Source: Bryopsis sp. KO-2023 (taxonomy: Eukaryota; Chlorophyta; Ulvophyceae; Bryopsidales; Bryopsidaceae). Taken from it: 64,000 nt of DNA. Position 1 is the first letter of the stretch, and each line of letters opens with the position of its first letter. The notes beneath the pieces are model-generated. The model had not been told where the DNA came from. It made no database searches and saw only the letters and a list, made by a program, of their open reading frames with translations. This document shows positions 10,215 to 21,400 of the stretch, one piece after another. The stretch lies in NCBI GenBank assembly GCA_030272585.1, contig BSYQ01000005.1, positions 6,851,501 through 6,915,500 of the forward strand. The letters are read 5' to 3'. Position numbers and translations under genes: made by a program.

Positions 10215-11833
10215 ATGCGGGAAGGTGGGCGGTTTCGTCTGTCGCGGTAATCATCACCGCCATCATCATCCGGGTCGTCATCACCAGGGTCTCCAAAGTT
10301 ACCTCGCATGCGAGGAACTCGACTGGGTCCACCAGTAGACTCATATGAACCAAGTGCAGCAAAGGGATTATTTTCTACCCTTGCTCCCAAAGCACTTAAC
10401 CCAAGTCCCAATCTTCCAGTACGTGTGGGGATCTGCATGGGTTCTTTTCCTTTCTCTTCTCTGACCTGTGCCTTAGCACGCTCAAGGTCAATTTGATATA
10501 ACACTTCTGCTGAGGAGAGAACTCTTGGGTTAGTTCGTGTGGGTCTACGTGATCCATCGGCAGAGTCGGGTTCTGAGATGCGTACTCCAGGCTGAGCTCT
10601 TGTACTTGGAGGTATCAACTGAGGGAATGTGAAATCAGCGTCTGGTGCGCTATCCACTGCAGTGCATGGTGGTGCTTCTGCAGCAACAATTTCACCCTCC
10701 TCGACCTGTACTGCTGGAGGAGCCGGTATTGTTGAGGTTCCTGCCCCAACCATTCCTACCGCGAAGCTCTGGTCTAGTGGCGGCCATGATGCAGCCAACT
10801 GCTTTACTGATTTCTTCGGCAGCGGCATCCCAAAGGCTGAGTCCTCAGGCTCAGGAGAAGTTGATTCTTCTCGCTCTGGTGATACTGCACGAGCATCACT
10901 TCCACTTTGGGCACTCTGACTTCCGCCACTCACATCCTCCATGCTTCGTTCCAGGCCAGATAATCTTAAGGCAACCACATCAGCTGCATCTTGCTGCTGA
11001 TCCCAGGTCTTGGATGCCTTTTTCTCCAAGGCAATCAAATCTTTTTGAATTGCTACTCTGGAGCTCTGCAAACGCTTCACCTCAGCACCTTGCTTATGCA
11101 AGGACTCCCGAAACAATTCTAGAGTCCGTTCGACTTTTTCGTTGGAATCCGCAACAGTTCCTAATAAGCCTTCAATTCTCCGCCCTTGAACAAGGGATAA
11201 CTCGGAGAGTTGTTTTAACTGAAGTGCTGATGCTTCAGTTGCTTCTTTTAGGTCAGCAAAACGAGAGTCCGCTAGAATGTCTGCGGCATCCATTCTCCTC
11301 GTTATTGCGTCCACAGAAGCTTTGATCTCGGCTCTTTCTTTTCTATGGTCGATATCTTGGCGTAATAGCCTCTGCTCGTATCGACTATGTTGAGCCGCTA
11401 CTGAATCCAGCTTCTGCTGTTGCGACACCACTGCATGCTGTGTGGCCTCAACCTGTTGCGCATGCTGGTGCTGTGTTTCCAGCGCCTGCCCGATCACCTC
11501 TGATGCGCCAGCCAGTTGGTTCGACACAGAGGCCTCAGCATGGGCTAGCCTCTGCCCCAGTGTCTGGTCAACTTGCTGCAGGTGACCCCTTAGCCCGTGG
11601 GCTAAATCGTCCACACGGTCATGGACCGCATCCACATCCTCTCTTAAGGCTTCCGCATCAGCTCCCATGTCTATGTCGACAGCTGCTTGCTGGACATTGT
11701 GGATGTTCTGGACGTTTATTTGTTGATACACAACATTGGGTGCGTCAGGCAATTCCTCATCGAACTCAGGTTCAATCCCTGGCTCTTCAACTTGAGGCTC
11801 GCGCACTGCCAATGCGTGTTCACGGTCAGCCAT
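10103..11833 (-). pseudogene. gag: Truncated gag of E0
   Basis: 576 codons starting MADREHALAV, near-identical to the E1 gag start. It includes the coiled-coil N-terminal region and the acidic GDDDPDDDGGDD segment. At the deletion junction (about 10214, after PPSRI) it runs out of frame into ORF3 sequence, so the last 40 or so residues are nonsense. Capsid and zinc knuckle are absent. Confidence 0.88.
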
Positions 11834-11964
11834 GGTCTCTCAGCCACTATTTGGGAGTACTCAACAACCACGGTTGGAGTTTCTCTCTACCAAACAAACA
11901 AACAAAAACGTTTGTTGCGCCACGTTCACAAGTTTCGATCTCAAGAACTTAAAGTTCTTGCCTA

Positions 11965-11976
11965 GCTCCGAAACCA
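11965..11976 (-). promoter_or_regulatory. E0 primer-binding site (initiator tRNA-Met)
   Basis: The minus strand reads TGGTTTCGGAGC two bases inside the 5' LTR. It is complementary to the 3' end, with CCA added, of the initiator tRNA-Met encoded at 60572-60643. Confidence 0.9.
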
Positions 11977-11978
11977 AT

Positions 11979-12397
11979 TGATAGTGAAGCTTGTGGGTGA
12001 CGCAATAGTGGTCGGCTGTGTTGGTTGGATTCGTGATAACTTGCTGGCTAACGCAAGTATACTTGTGGGGTTTGTTGATTTGGACAACTCTCTAGCTAGC
12101 GCGGTTGTGAACGCTACTAGAGCACTTGGTTGGAGAAGTGATTGCGTCAGGCAAACACTTAGACACACACACACAAACACACACACAAGCGGGAACACAC
12201 CAATCCCACGAATCCCGAGTTCTTACAAAATAAAGTGAATGTCAAAACAACGAGTGGGCCTCTTAAGTACCCCTAAGTGTAGTACGCTGACGCATGCCCC
12301 AAACTCTGGGTCTAATCTGTCTTACTCGCGAACCCGCATGCGTCAGCCACCCTCGGCTCTATCCCAAACTACCTCGTATAGCGCTAAAAGACTAACA
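11979..12397 (-). repeat. E0 5' LTR (copy C)
   Basis: 419 bp, apparently identical to copy B. Followed on the plus side by the CTAAC duplication and the interrupted E1 gag. Confidence 0.95.
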
Positions 12398-12402
12398 CTA
12401 AC

Positions 12403-14519
12403 CGCTGAAACTCTTTGACGAATTGTTTCACGGTTCCAGTCTGTTTGAGTTTATGGAGGTCACGCCACGCTTCATCTCGATCACTAGAGAATTCGAAAGC
12501 TGTAGCTAAGCCATCCATGAAGTCCATCCAGTCACGGAAGGGTGGTCTTTCACCTCGGTGAATTTTCAACTCTTGCATCGTTAACCAATCCGAGGCAGCT
12601 CCATAAAGGTTAGTGGCCATAATCGACTGCCACTGTGCTTCATGCACTCCGCAGGTTCTCAAGTACCGCGTCATGAGCACTTGCCATTTACGGGCTTTTG
12701 GTTCTCCGCTTCCGTTAAATGCGCGAGGCATTTGCAACTTGACGGTGCTAGGCAACCACTGTCCTTGCCTAGGAGGTCCTGGGCCCGCCGGTCCAGCGCC
12801 ACCTCCACCTCCACCTCCATCAGGAGGTCCACCGGGAGGTCCACCGCCTCCACCATCTCCACCGCCGCCACCACCTCCTCCGCCATCAGGCGCACCTGGA
12901 ATGCGGGAAGGTGGGCGGTTTCGTCTGTCGCGGTAATCATCACCGCCATCATCATCTGGGTCGTCATCACCAGGGTCTCCAAAGTTACCTCGCATGCGAG
13001 GAACGCGACTGGGTCCACCAGTAGACTCATATGAACCAAGTGCAGCAAAGGGATTATTTTCTACCCTTGCTCCCAAAGCACTTAACCCAAGTCCCAATCT
13101 TCCAGTACGTGTGGGGATCTGCATGGGTTCTTTTCCTTTCTCTTCTCTGACCTGTGCCTTAGCACGCTCAAGGTCAATTTGATATAACACTTCTGCTGAG
13201 GAGAGAACTCTTGGGTTAGTTCGTGTGGGTCTACGTGATCCATCGGCAGAGTCGGGTTCTGAGATGCGTACTCCAGGCTGAGCTCTTGTACTTGGAGGTA
13301 TCAACTGAGGGAATGTGAAATCAGCGTCTGGTGTGCTATCCACTGCAGTGCATGGTGGTGCTTCTGCAGCAACAATTTCACCCTCCTCGACCTGTACTGC
13401 TGGAGGAGCCGGTATTGTTGAGGTTCCTGCCCCAACCATTCCTACCGCGAAGCTCTGGTCTAGTGGCGGCCATGATGCAGCCAACTGCTTTACTGATTTC
13501 TTCGGCAGCGGCATCCCAAAGGCTGAGTCCTCAGGCTCAGGAGAAGTTGATTCTTCTCGCTCTGGTGATACTGCACGAGCATCACTTCCACTTTGGGCAC
13601 TCTGACTTCCGCCACTCACATCCTCCATGCTTCGTTCCAGGCCAGATAATCTTAAGGCAACCACATCAGCTGCATCTTGCTGCTGATCCCAGGTCTTGGA
13701 TGCCTTTTTCTCCAAGGCAATCAAATCTTTTTGAATTGCTACTCTGGAGCTCTGCAAACGCTTCACCTCAGCACCTTGCTTATGCAAGGACTCCCGAAAC
13801 AATTCTAGAGTCCGTTCGACTTTTTCGTTGGAATCCGCAACAGTTCCTAATAAGCCTTCAATTCTCCGCCCTTGAACAAGGGATAACTCGGAGAGTTGTT
13901 TTAACTGAAGTGCTGATGCTTCAGTTGCTTCTTTTAGGTCAGCAAAACGAGAGTCCGCTAAGATGTCTGCGGCATCCATTCTCCTCGTTATTGCGTCCAC
14001 AGAAGCTTTGATCTCGGCTCTTTCTTTTCTATGGTCGATATCTTGGCGTAATAGCCTCTGCTCGTATCGACTATGTTGAGCCGCTACTGAATCCAGCTTC
14101 TGCTGTTGCGACACCACCGCATGCTGTGTGGCCTCAACCTGTTGCGCATGCTGGTGCTGTGTTTCCAGCGCCTGCCCGATCACCTCTGATGCGCCAGCCA
14201 GTTGGGTCGACACAGAGGCCTCAGCATGGGCTAGCCTCTGCCCCAGTGTCTGGTCAACTTGCTGCAGGTGACCCCTTAGCCCGTGGGCTAAATCGTCCAC
14301 ACGGTCATGGACCGCATCCACATCCTCTCTTAAGGCTTCCGCATCAGCTCCCATGTCTATGTCGACAGCTGCTTGCTGGACATTGTGGATGTTCTGGACG
14401 TTTATTTGTTGATACACAACATTGGGTGCGTCAGGCAATTCCTCATCGAACTCAGGTTCAATCCCTGGCTCTTCAACTTGAGGCTCGCGCACTGCCAATG
14501 CGTGTTCACGGTCAGCCAT
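12403..14519 (-). CDS. gag: E1 gag, 5' part (coiled coil and capsid N-terminus), split by E0
   Basis: Starts MADREHALAV at 14519, 132 bp inside the PBS. About the first 330 residues are heptad-rich coiled coil, followed by a Pro/Ser region, an acidic segment and a Gly run (about 12790-12900). The capsid-type region (MPRAFNGSGEPKARKWQVLM, then a DWMDFMDGLATAF block) matches the retrotransposon gag fold. The frame ends at the E0 insertion after FQRLVL and resumes at 8962. The whole gag would be about 883 codons, long for gypsy Gag because of the coiled-coil extension. Confidence 0.9.
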
Positions 14520-14650
14520 GGTCTCTCAGCCACTATTTGGGAGTACTCAACAACCACGGTTGGAGTTTCTCTCTACCAAACAAACAAACAAAAACGTTTG
14601 TTGCGCCACGTTCACAAGTTTCGATCTCAAGAACTTAAAGTTCTTGCCTT

Positions 14651-14662
14651 GCTCCGAAACCA
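14651..14662 (-). promoter_or_regulatory. E1 primer-binding site (initiator tRNA-Met)
   Basis: Minus strand TGGTTTCGGAGC, two bases from the 5' LTR. Same 12-base match to the tRNA at 60572-60643 as in E0 and E2. The leader to the gag ATG (14520-14650) holds no ORF. Confidence 0.9.
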
Positions 14663-14664
14663 AT

Positions 14665-15084
14665 TGATAGTGAAGCTTGTGGGTGACGCAATAGTGGTCG
14701 GCTGTGTTGATTGGATTCGTGATAACTTGCTGGCTAACGCAAGTATACTTGTGGGGTTTGTTGGTTTAGACAACTCTCTAGCTAGCGCGGTTGTGAACGC
14801 TACTAGAGCACTTGGGTTGGGAAGTGATTGCGTCAGGCAAACACTTAACACACACACACACAAACACACACACAAGCGGGAACACACCAATCCCACGAAT
14901 CCCGAGTTCTTACAAAATAAAGTGAACGTCAAAACAACGAGTGGGCCTCTTAAGTACCCCTAAGTGTAGTACGCTGACGCATGCCCCAAACTCTGGGTCT
15001 AATCTGTCTTACTCGCGAACCCGCATGCGTCAGCCACCCTCGGCTCTATCCCAAACTACCTCGTATAGCGCTAAAAGACTAACA
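14665..15084 (-). repeat. E1 5' LTR (copy D)
   Basis: 420 bp, pairs with copy A. Carries TACTTAAG at the TATA position and an AATAAA-like word. Followed by the TCTAA duplication. Confidence 0.95.
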
Positions 15085-16022
15085 TCTAATGTATCGAATC
15101 AAAATAAAGCATTTTCCAGATTTCAGTCACTGCCAATTAAGTCCAAAAGTGACTGCAACAATACCAACTTCTGTCACTGAAAATTGCTATCTCTGATGCA
15201 GTTTGACACAACCATATCTTTCACAGGGAACCCTGAATTTCCCTCAGAAATTTTTCAGCTCAACAACCAGTCTATGGACCTGTAAAATAGAAATCAGAGT
15301 CCTCCTTTCAAGCAAAAACTGCAACTCCATCTGCAGTCTGAAATAGAGCCCAAATCTCTTATTTTCAAGCCTTTCAAATGTTGTAATTCTGCCACTGATT
15401 TGCCAAACTAATTTCCATCAACAAAACTGAAATGAAAACTCTTCTGTAGGTTTCTGTATCTGCCCTTTTTAATCAACCATACTCAAGGCAGCAAATACTA
15501 ACACCACAAAGATAAATCTCACAATGCATCAGATATTTTTCTAAACCAATACTCTGATCCTCTTTCCTTTAGAGCTGAGGTCTCTTCACACTCTGCAACT
15601 CCTAGAAAAGATCATTGTATTTTCCTTCGACTCAACTACATTCCTTCATCAATCTGAAAAGGTGATATCAGATGCAGTTCACATGTTACTGCATCCACTG
15701 AAAATTTCTCTAGCCAATTTCAGAACCCCAGCTAGCTTCCAGTTTATAGGCAAGATGTAGATATTCCAATTCTACATCCCTACCTATCGATATACGATTT
15801 TCTCCACGTCACGAAATCACCGACAATAAAAATTCAGTTCCTTCTCAAAACATCAATCGCACGCCGTACACAATCTGCCTGGCATGTATTCTCATTTCAG
15901 CCGCACGCCGCACACGGCCTGCCTGGCATGTACACTTCACTTCCATAGAACGAAGTTTGGACTATGTCCTTGAAAGTAGACTTCATTAGGTCTACCCAGC
16001 CCATAACTTCTCGCTCACCAAA

Positions 16023-16508
16023 TCAAGTCTGATGTGCCTGCAGAACACCATCAGAATCGACATACACTGAAAAATCATGCAGGTCAGGTGCGACCCCACA
16101 TGGCCCTACACCCCCTGCCTCCGAGACCTGAGAGGTGGTGGCTCCACTCGGCCGACCAGCCTCCTCATTCCCTGAAACCTCCTTCAAAATTCCTGCAGAT
16201 GCTACTGCCCCTGCAGCAGCACCCACTAATTCATCCACTGACCTACTTGCAGGAGACTCTGCCCCCAGCAGGGTACCCGCCAATTCATCCACTGACCTAC
16301 CTGCAGGAGACTCTGCCTCCAACAGAGTACCCGCCAATTCATCCACTGACCTACTTGCAGGAGACTCTGCCTCCAACAGAGTACCCGCCAATTCATCCAC
16401 TGACCTACTTGCAGGAGACTCTGCCTCCAACAGAGTACCCGCCAATTCATCCACTGACCTACTTGCAGGAGACTCTGCCTCCAACAGAGTACCCGCCAAT
16501 TCATCCAC
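16023..16508 (-). CDS. ORF with 18-residue repeats, unrecognised
   Basis: 161 codons in the sense direction of E2. The first half is a run of 18-residue repeats (consensus VDELAGTLLEAESPASRS) made by the 54-bp minisatellite; the second half is non-repetitive (ending VDSDGVLQAHQT). An adjoining Gly/Pro-rich frame lies upstream (16534-16794). It could be a remnant of a captured gene or a chance frame, since 54 is a multiple of three and the repeat has no stop. Confidence 0.25.
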   Translation of the reverse strand: MDELAGTLLEAESPASRSVDELAGTLLEAESPASRSVDELAGTLLEAESPASRSVDELAGTLLEAESPAGRSVDELAGTLLGAESPASRSVDELVGAAAGAVASAGILKEVSGNEEAGRPSGATTSQVSEAGGVGPCGVAPDLHDFSVYVDSDGVLQAHQT

Positions 16509-16545
16509 TGACCTACTTGCAGGAGACTCTGCCTCAGAGTACCCG
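16231..16545. repeat. 54-bp minisatellite, about 5.8 copies
   Basis: TTCATCCACTGACCTAC recurs at exact 54-bp steps (start bases about 16231, 16285, 16339, 16393, 16447, 16501). Copies 3-5 appear identical, so the array is young. Confidence 0.95.
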
Positions 16546-19185
16546 CCAATTCGTTAACTGCGCAGTCTGCAAGTCCCCTGGGGGACCGTCCCCCTCGTCG
16601 CCTAGCGGGCCACCTGCAGCACTGCTCACCTTCTCCTCAAGGCCTCCAGAATTTCCTGCACCAGTGTCCCTGCCTGGACCACCACCTGCAGAAATTCCAT
16701 CCACCAGACTTACTTCTCCGTATTGCGGCTGCACCGGCACTCCAACTACGGAATGGACTCCGCGCCCATAGGCTACCCTCCCCTGAGGTAACACCCTGTG
16801 TGAGTGGCTACGCCGGCCTTCTCACACTCCACTTCTGTCCTCCTTCGCCTCTTTTCTCACTCCTGCAAGTCCTCCCTGGACTTCCATCCCCGCGAAAACT
16901 TGGGGCTGAGCAACTTTCTTGAGGGATGCTGATCTTGGCTTCCCCGCTCAGTTGTCCTACATGAGTGTATGCTTCCCATGGCACTCCACTCATGCACCAT
17001 CTCCTCAGATGTAGCTACACATGGCTTTTCATCTGCAAGAGATATCTGCAAGTCTTGCTCTCCTTTTCTCACTTCACAACCCATAAGCACCACCAGGTGC
17101 TATCACCTTAAACTCTTTCCTTTGTTTTCTCTTTTCTACTTGTACTCTTCTCGTAAAAAGCATTGTAGTCAGGTGCTGCCCAAGGATATAAAATCTGCCA
17201 CATTTCACTTTCCTTCTTTTCTTCTCCCGTTTTACTTTAATAAATCAGCAAAATACTGAGTGCACCTCTTTCCTTTATCACAACAAACCACTAAGTATAT
17301 TATGGCAGTCCAAACACAAAAATCTGCCACAGTTTCTTTGTGTAAAGAATGCCTGAAAACTTCAGGTGACTCCAGCATATCACTAATATACTTTCTGCTT
17401 CCAACAAGATAGAAAGAAACTCTACCAAAATAACTGTCAGAAATATACTCCCTTTGAAAATCAGCAACCACTCTTCATCCAAATAAAAAAAAGGAAGAAC
17501 AGAACTATACCAAACAAGCAAAGAAAAACTTCTCTTTGTTCAGCCATCTGCCCTATAGACTTCTGCACTTTTTCTCTGCCTCAAGAGTACTACTGCTGAT
17601 TCAATAACTGTCCTGAAATTTTTCTGGAAACCTAAGTACCGAGAAAATGCTGCCATCAACCAATGAAAATACCCTCTTAATCAATGGGTAGGATGTGACT
17701 GCTTTGACACTTCAACCTCCCCATCTGATTTCTTTTCTCTTTGAAAGACAATCAGTATTTTCAAACAGCTTAATTTCCAGAATTTCCCTAGACTACCTTT
17801 GAAAATTCAGTCTCTAACAATACTACCACAATTGAGTGTTGTTCCCTTCCAGAAAATTCTCTAATCACTAGCAACTGTTTTCTGCTCAATAAGGGGCATC
17901 CTTGAACAAAATAACCTGCCCTCATATCAATGTATCTGACTGAAAATTTTCTGCTAGCGGAAAATAGAAGATGTCCTATTTCAGAACACCCATAATAGAA
18001 GAAAAGACCAGCTACTGCTGTACCAAACATTTCTTCAATTCACCACTATCACTCAGCCTACTAACGAAGAGTTCCATGGACCTATTGGTCCCTTCAAAAA
18101 TCTGCATCTTTTTCTGACCTGTCAAGCAAGGCTGCCACAGAAAGATACCTTGCCAACACACCTAATATCTGCCCTGCCAACAACAGAAAATGATCTGCCA
18201 CTGATCTATAAAAAGACTGATACTCTGTCATTTGTCCCACCAAACAACAGAAAATAATCTGCCACTAGTCTATTATAGAACGAAAACTTCTTGTCATTGA
18301 CATTCTTCTGAGAATAACCTGCCACTGGTCTATTCAGAAATCAGAGCAATATACCATAGGGTCCATCAAGAAAAAGACAAGACAACCCTTCAACAGAAAC
18401 ACAAACACTATACCTCAACTGACCAATAGAGTAGAACTGAAAAGTGCCTTAGCTTCCTGCAAGCAACTCTAAAATAAGTTCTGACCTTCAGTTCTCCTCA
18501 TTTCAAGTTCAGAAACGACTCCGAAAAATTCCCTCAAGCTATTGTGCATTCACTGAAACACCTGAAAATGTTCCCACAATCAACACAAATGTAGCAAGTG
18601 TTCCTAATGTACAAACATCCAAAATATGTATGCACAATCACATCAAAGCTGATGTGACACATGTTCTGACCTGCCACTAAAGCCAAGAATTTTTCCACTG
18701 CAACCTTCCACACTCTGAAATGATAAGTCACCACTACTGCTCAAATCCACTGTGCCAAGGATAAATCTCCACTAACGAATGCACAAATCCAAGCAAACAA
18801 GGAGGAACTCCTGATCAGAAAAATCCTAACTTCTGATCAATAAAGCTGTCAAATATCAACACCAGACTTTTGAAAGAATATATCAAAACTTCCTGAAAAA
18901 TCTGCCTGGTCTCAAAGACTCTTTCCAGAATTTCCACCACTAACTTGTGATCAATTCAAAGCCTTTCAGAACATCTCCCTCACTTCAGCCTGAAAATTTG
19001 ACTGCAACTCTTGAAATCCTTTCGAAAGTGATCAAACATCTTTTCCAGAATGTGTGCTGCAATCAGAAGATCATAGACCACCTGATCCTGAAATCAATCT
19101 GAAGCTCACTACCTCTAAAGTCACTTCAATCAACCAACGAAATGATCAGATCACTCAAATGTAACCCTGCAAGCACGTAACACTC

Positions 19186-20330
19186 TTGCATCTCGCGTCT
19201 GCGCTCAACTTACGCTCAGCCTGCGCTCAACCTGCGCTCAACCTGAGTCAGTTAAGCGATGCCTGCATCAGTCGCACTCACTGCGTACACTGCAACTCTT
19301 CCTGGTCGCACCAACTTAATGTGTGCTGCGCAATTCTCACTCTCGCATACAACCTGCCACGTTCTGTGCAAGTCCATCAGATCCTGCACCTTGTGCCGAC
19401 CTTGCACAGAGCTGCGCGTTCCTGCGTCAACTGCGCGATCCCTGCATCAGCTGTTCCTTCAATCGACACGCAGTCCCAACATCGTCTGCGAACTTCCATC
19501 AAGAGCTGCACAGTTCCATAAACACTGTGCAGTCCCTGCATCCTGCATAGGCTGCCCAGCCTGCATCTGCGCGAAATGTCCCATCGACATTGCAATCCGC
19601 TGCACGCAGCGTAACTCTGTCGTCTGCAGTGCAATTTCGCATGTGCAGCGCTTTCCTGTGGCTGCTGCGCGTCACATCATCCACTTACGCAGTGCCAACA
19701 TTCGCTGCGCACTTCCAGCAAAACCTGCGCACGTTCTGTCTGCGACGCAATCCTGCACGCGGTACATTTCCATATTCGCTGCGCAACCTTGTATCAACAG
19801 CGTAATTCCACATCTGCGGTACAACTCTGCATCTGCGGCGCAATCCTGGATCTGCTGCGCATTCCTGGATCTGCTGCGCATTCCTGGATCTGCTGCGCAG
19901 TTCTACACCTGCGACGCAATCCTCCAAATGCTGCGCCACCCAACGTCTCCTGCGACGCTGCATAGTCGTGCTGCGCTTGACAATGCTGCGCGCCTGTGTG
20001 TAAGCTGCGCTTCTACATACTCCAATGTATTGCCCTGCGCTCTACACATCACTTCTGCGAAATCTGTCTGCCGCAGTGTTCTTACACACACTGCGCCCAT
20101 TCTACTCCTGACGCTGATTCAGCGACTTTCCTTCACACAGCACACTCGAACACTCCAATAGATAACTGCAAATCTGCAAAGCACTGGCGTTTGTCTGCCT
20201 TGCAAACCTCTGCTTTGCACTGTGCTGTGTGCCTGCTAGTGTCCTGCGCCTCTGCGCCTTCTCACTGCGCGCCTGCCGCGCATACTGCTGCCTCTGCAGC
20301 CTGCCAGACTCGTTTGTGATCTTGTCACAA
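19186..20330. repeat. CTGCGC-rich zone of E2
   Basis: The words CTGCGC, CTGCGA and CTGCAT occur every 15-30 bases on the plus strand, with a local triplicate of TGGATCTGCTGCGCATTCC near 19848-19905. The long plus-strand frame here (19259-20161) is Cys/Ala-rich junk made by the repeated word and I do not call it a gene. Confidence 0.7.
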
Positions 20331-21400
20331 GCCTGCTCCGAAACCACTGTAACGATTCTGCCCCTGCAGATCGCTTTTTCTGCTTCAACATACTGAAGAC
20401 TGCGACCCTGCCGGTCTGCCAGTCTGAACTGCCGTTCTATTGAACGACCATCAAGGGAGACACTTGAACCTAGCAAGGTTCAAGGGGAGATCAGGTTCCA
20501 AACTAAGGTTACAAGAATGTCCAAACCCCAACAACTTATACCGTTTCTTCCAACCCTGATCCAAACTGATCCTAAGCCATAACATCAGTCTGCATCAGTG
20601 TTGCAGACCATCAAACTACCAAGTTCCTTTCAGTCCCCTTTCATGACATGCAGCCTCAGACACCTTGCACGGTACTGCGGTCCTGAGTCTGCCACCTAAG
20701 ACCTTCTAGAACCTTGTGCCTGCCAGCTCTGCAGCCCACGTTCTGCAACGCTGCCAGCACCTGTCTGCCATCAGCAACCCTGTCAGCCCGACTACTCTGC
20801 CACTTCGTCAGTCTGCCAATCTGCTGACTACCAGTCCTTTAGTCTGCAGGTCTGAAGGACCTGAACCATTCCTGCTTCTGCAGAATCATAGCAGTCAACC
20901 TGCAGCTCTAACCTGTCAGCCCAATCACTGCCAGTCTGCAAGCCTGCAGGTCTGCCTGAATCTCCTTTGATTCTGCCGAATCCTTACAGAAATAAAGAAT
21001 AAGTAGTTTGATTGGCCGCTAAAAAGAGAAACAGGGCCATCCACTGAACAAAACACGAAGAAAAATAGAAAAATAGAAAACAAACCTCACAATCATGCAA
21101 ACAAGATGATTTTCAAACGGCATAACAGATCCCATACTCTGTGAAATCCAGAAACCTTGTGTCTCTTGCTTGGACGGATGCCCGCTTCTTCGTCTGCTTG
21201 CTTCATCAGGGCATTTAGTAATAGCCCGCTCAAGCCTCTCCTAACTCGTGGTTCTATGGTGCGGATGTGGATTCCGCCCACGAGTACCGCCAAGGAGAAG
21301 GTTAAACATGGCATAAGCATTGCTTGCAATGTCTTCTTGCTCGTGATTCAGCACACGAACATGAAGAAATGCCCGCTATGCTTTATCCGTTCAAGACTCC
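20331..21400. other. Interior of E2, TCTGCC-rich, no gene
   Basis: Non-coding; TCTGCC/CTGCCA words dominate 20600-20990. The following 400 bp to 21400 shows nothing I recognise. Confidence 0.4.

Larger units (their letters stand above)
8963..12397 (-). mobile_element. E0: non-autonomous deletion derivative of the E1 family, inserted in E1 gag
   Basis: Two 419-bp LTRs (8963-9381, 11979-12397) appear identical and the element is flanked by perfect CTAAC duplications (8958-8962, 12398-12402). Inside are a PBS, a gag N-terminal half and the ORF3 C-terminal part, joined near 10214; capsid, zinc knuckle, all of pol and the ORF3 N-terminus are gone. It must have been mobilised by proteins of a full element. 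Identical LTRs plus a perfect TSD indicate a recent event, later than the insertion of E1. Confidence 0.95.
1426..15084 (-). mobile_element. E1: near-complete Ty3/gypsy chromovirus with an extra ORF, carrying nested E0
   Basis: Two 420-bp LTRs (1426-1845 and 14665-15084) begin and end TG...CA and are flanked by the perfect 5-bp duplication TCTAA (1421-1425, 15085-15089). On the minus strand the order is LTR, PBS, gag, -1 frameshift site, pol (protease, RT, RNase H, integrase, chromodomain), ORF3, polypurine tract, LTR. That order and the chromodomain place it among chromoviruses. Without E0 the element is about 10.2 kb. The two LTRs read as near-identical by eye, which suggests recent insertion. 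Gag is interrupted by E0 and ORF3 is broken by an LTR fragment, so this copy is not autonomous now, although pol is open. Confidence 0.93.
15090..19150. other. Interior of E2: TCTG-rich non-coding stretch
   Basis: No gene recognised apart from the small repeat ORF at 16023-16508. The plus strand is crowded with TCTGC, CTGCCA, CTGAAA and TCTGAA words, so the sense strand of E2 carries GCAGA/TTTCAG words. It continues the texture of 1-1425. Confidence 0.5.

Noticed and set aside
16034..16771. 245-codon plus-strand Pro/Leu-rich frame
   Set aside because: Antisense shadow of the 54-bp minisatellite.
19259..20161. 300-codon plus-strand frame rich in Cys and Ala
   Set aside because: Product of the dispersed CTGCGC/CTGCAC word; no domain, no start context, and it ends without any supporting feature.
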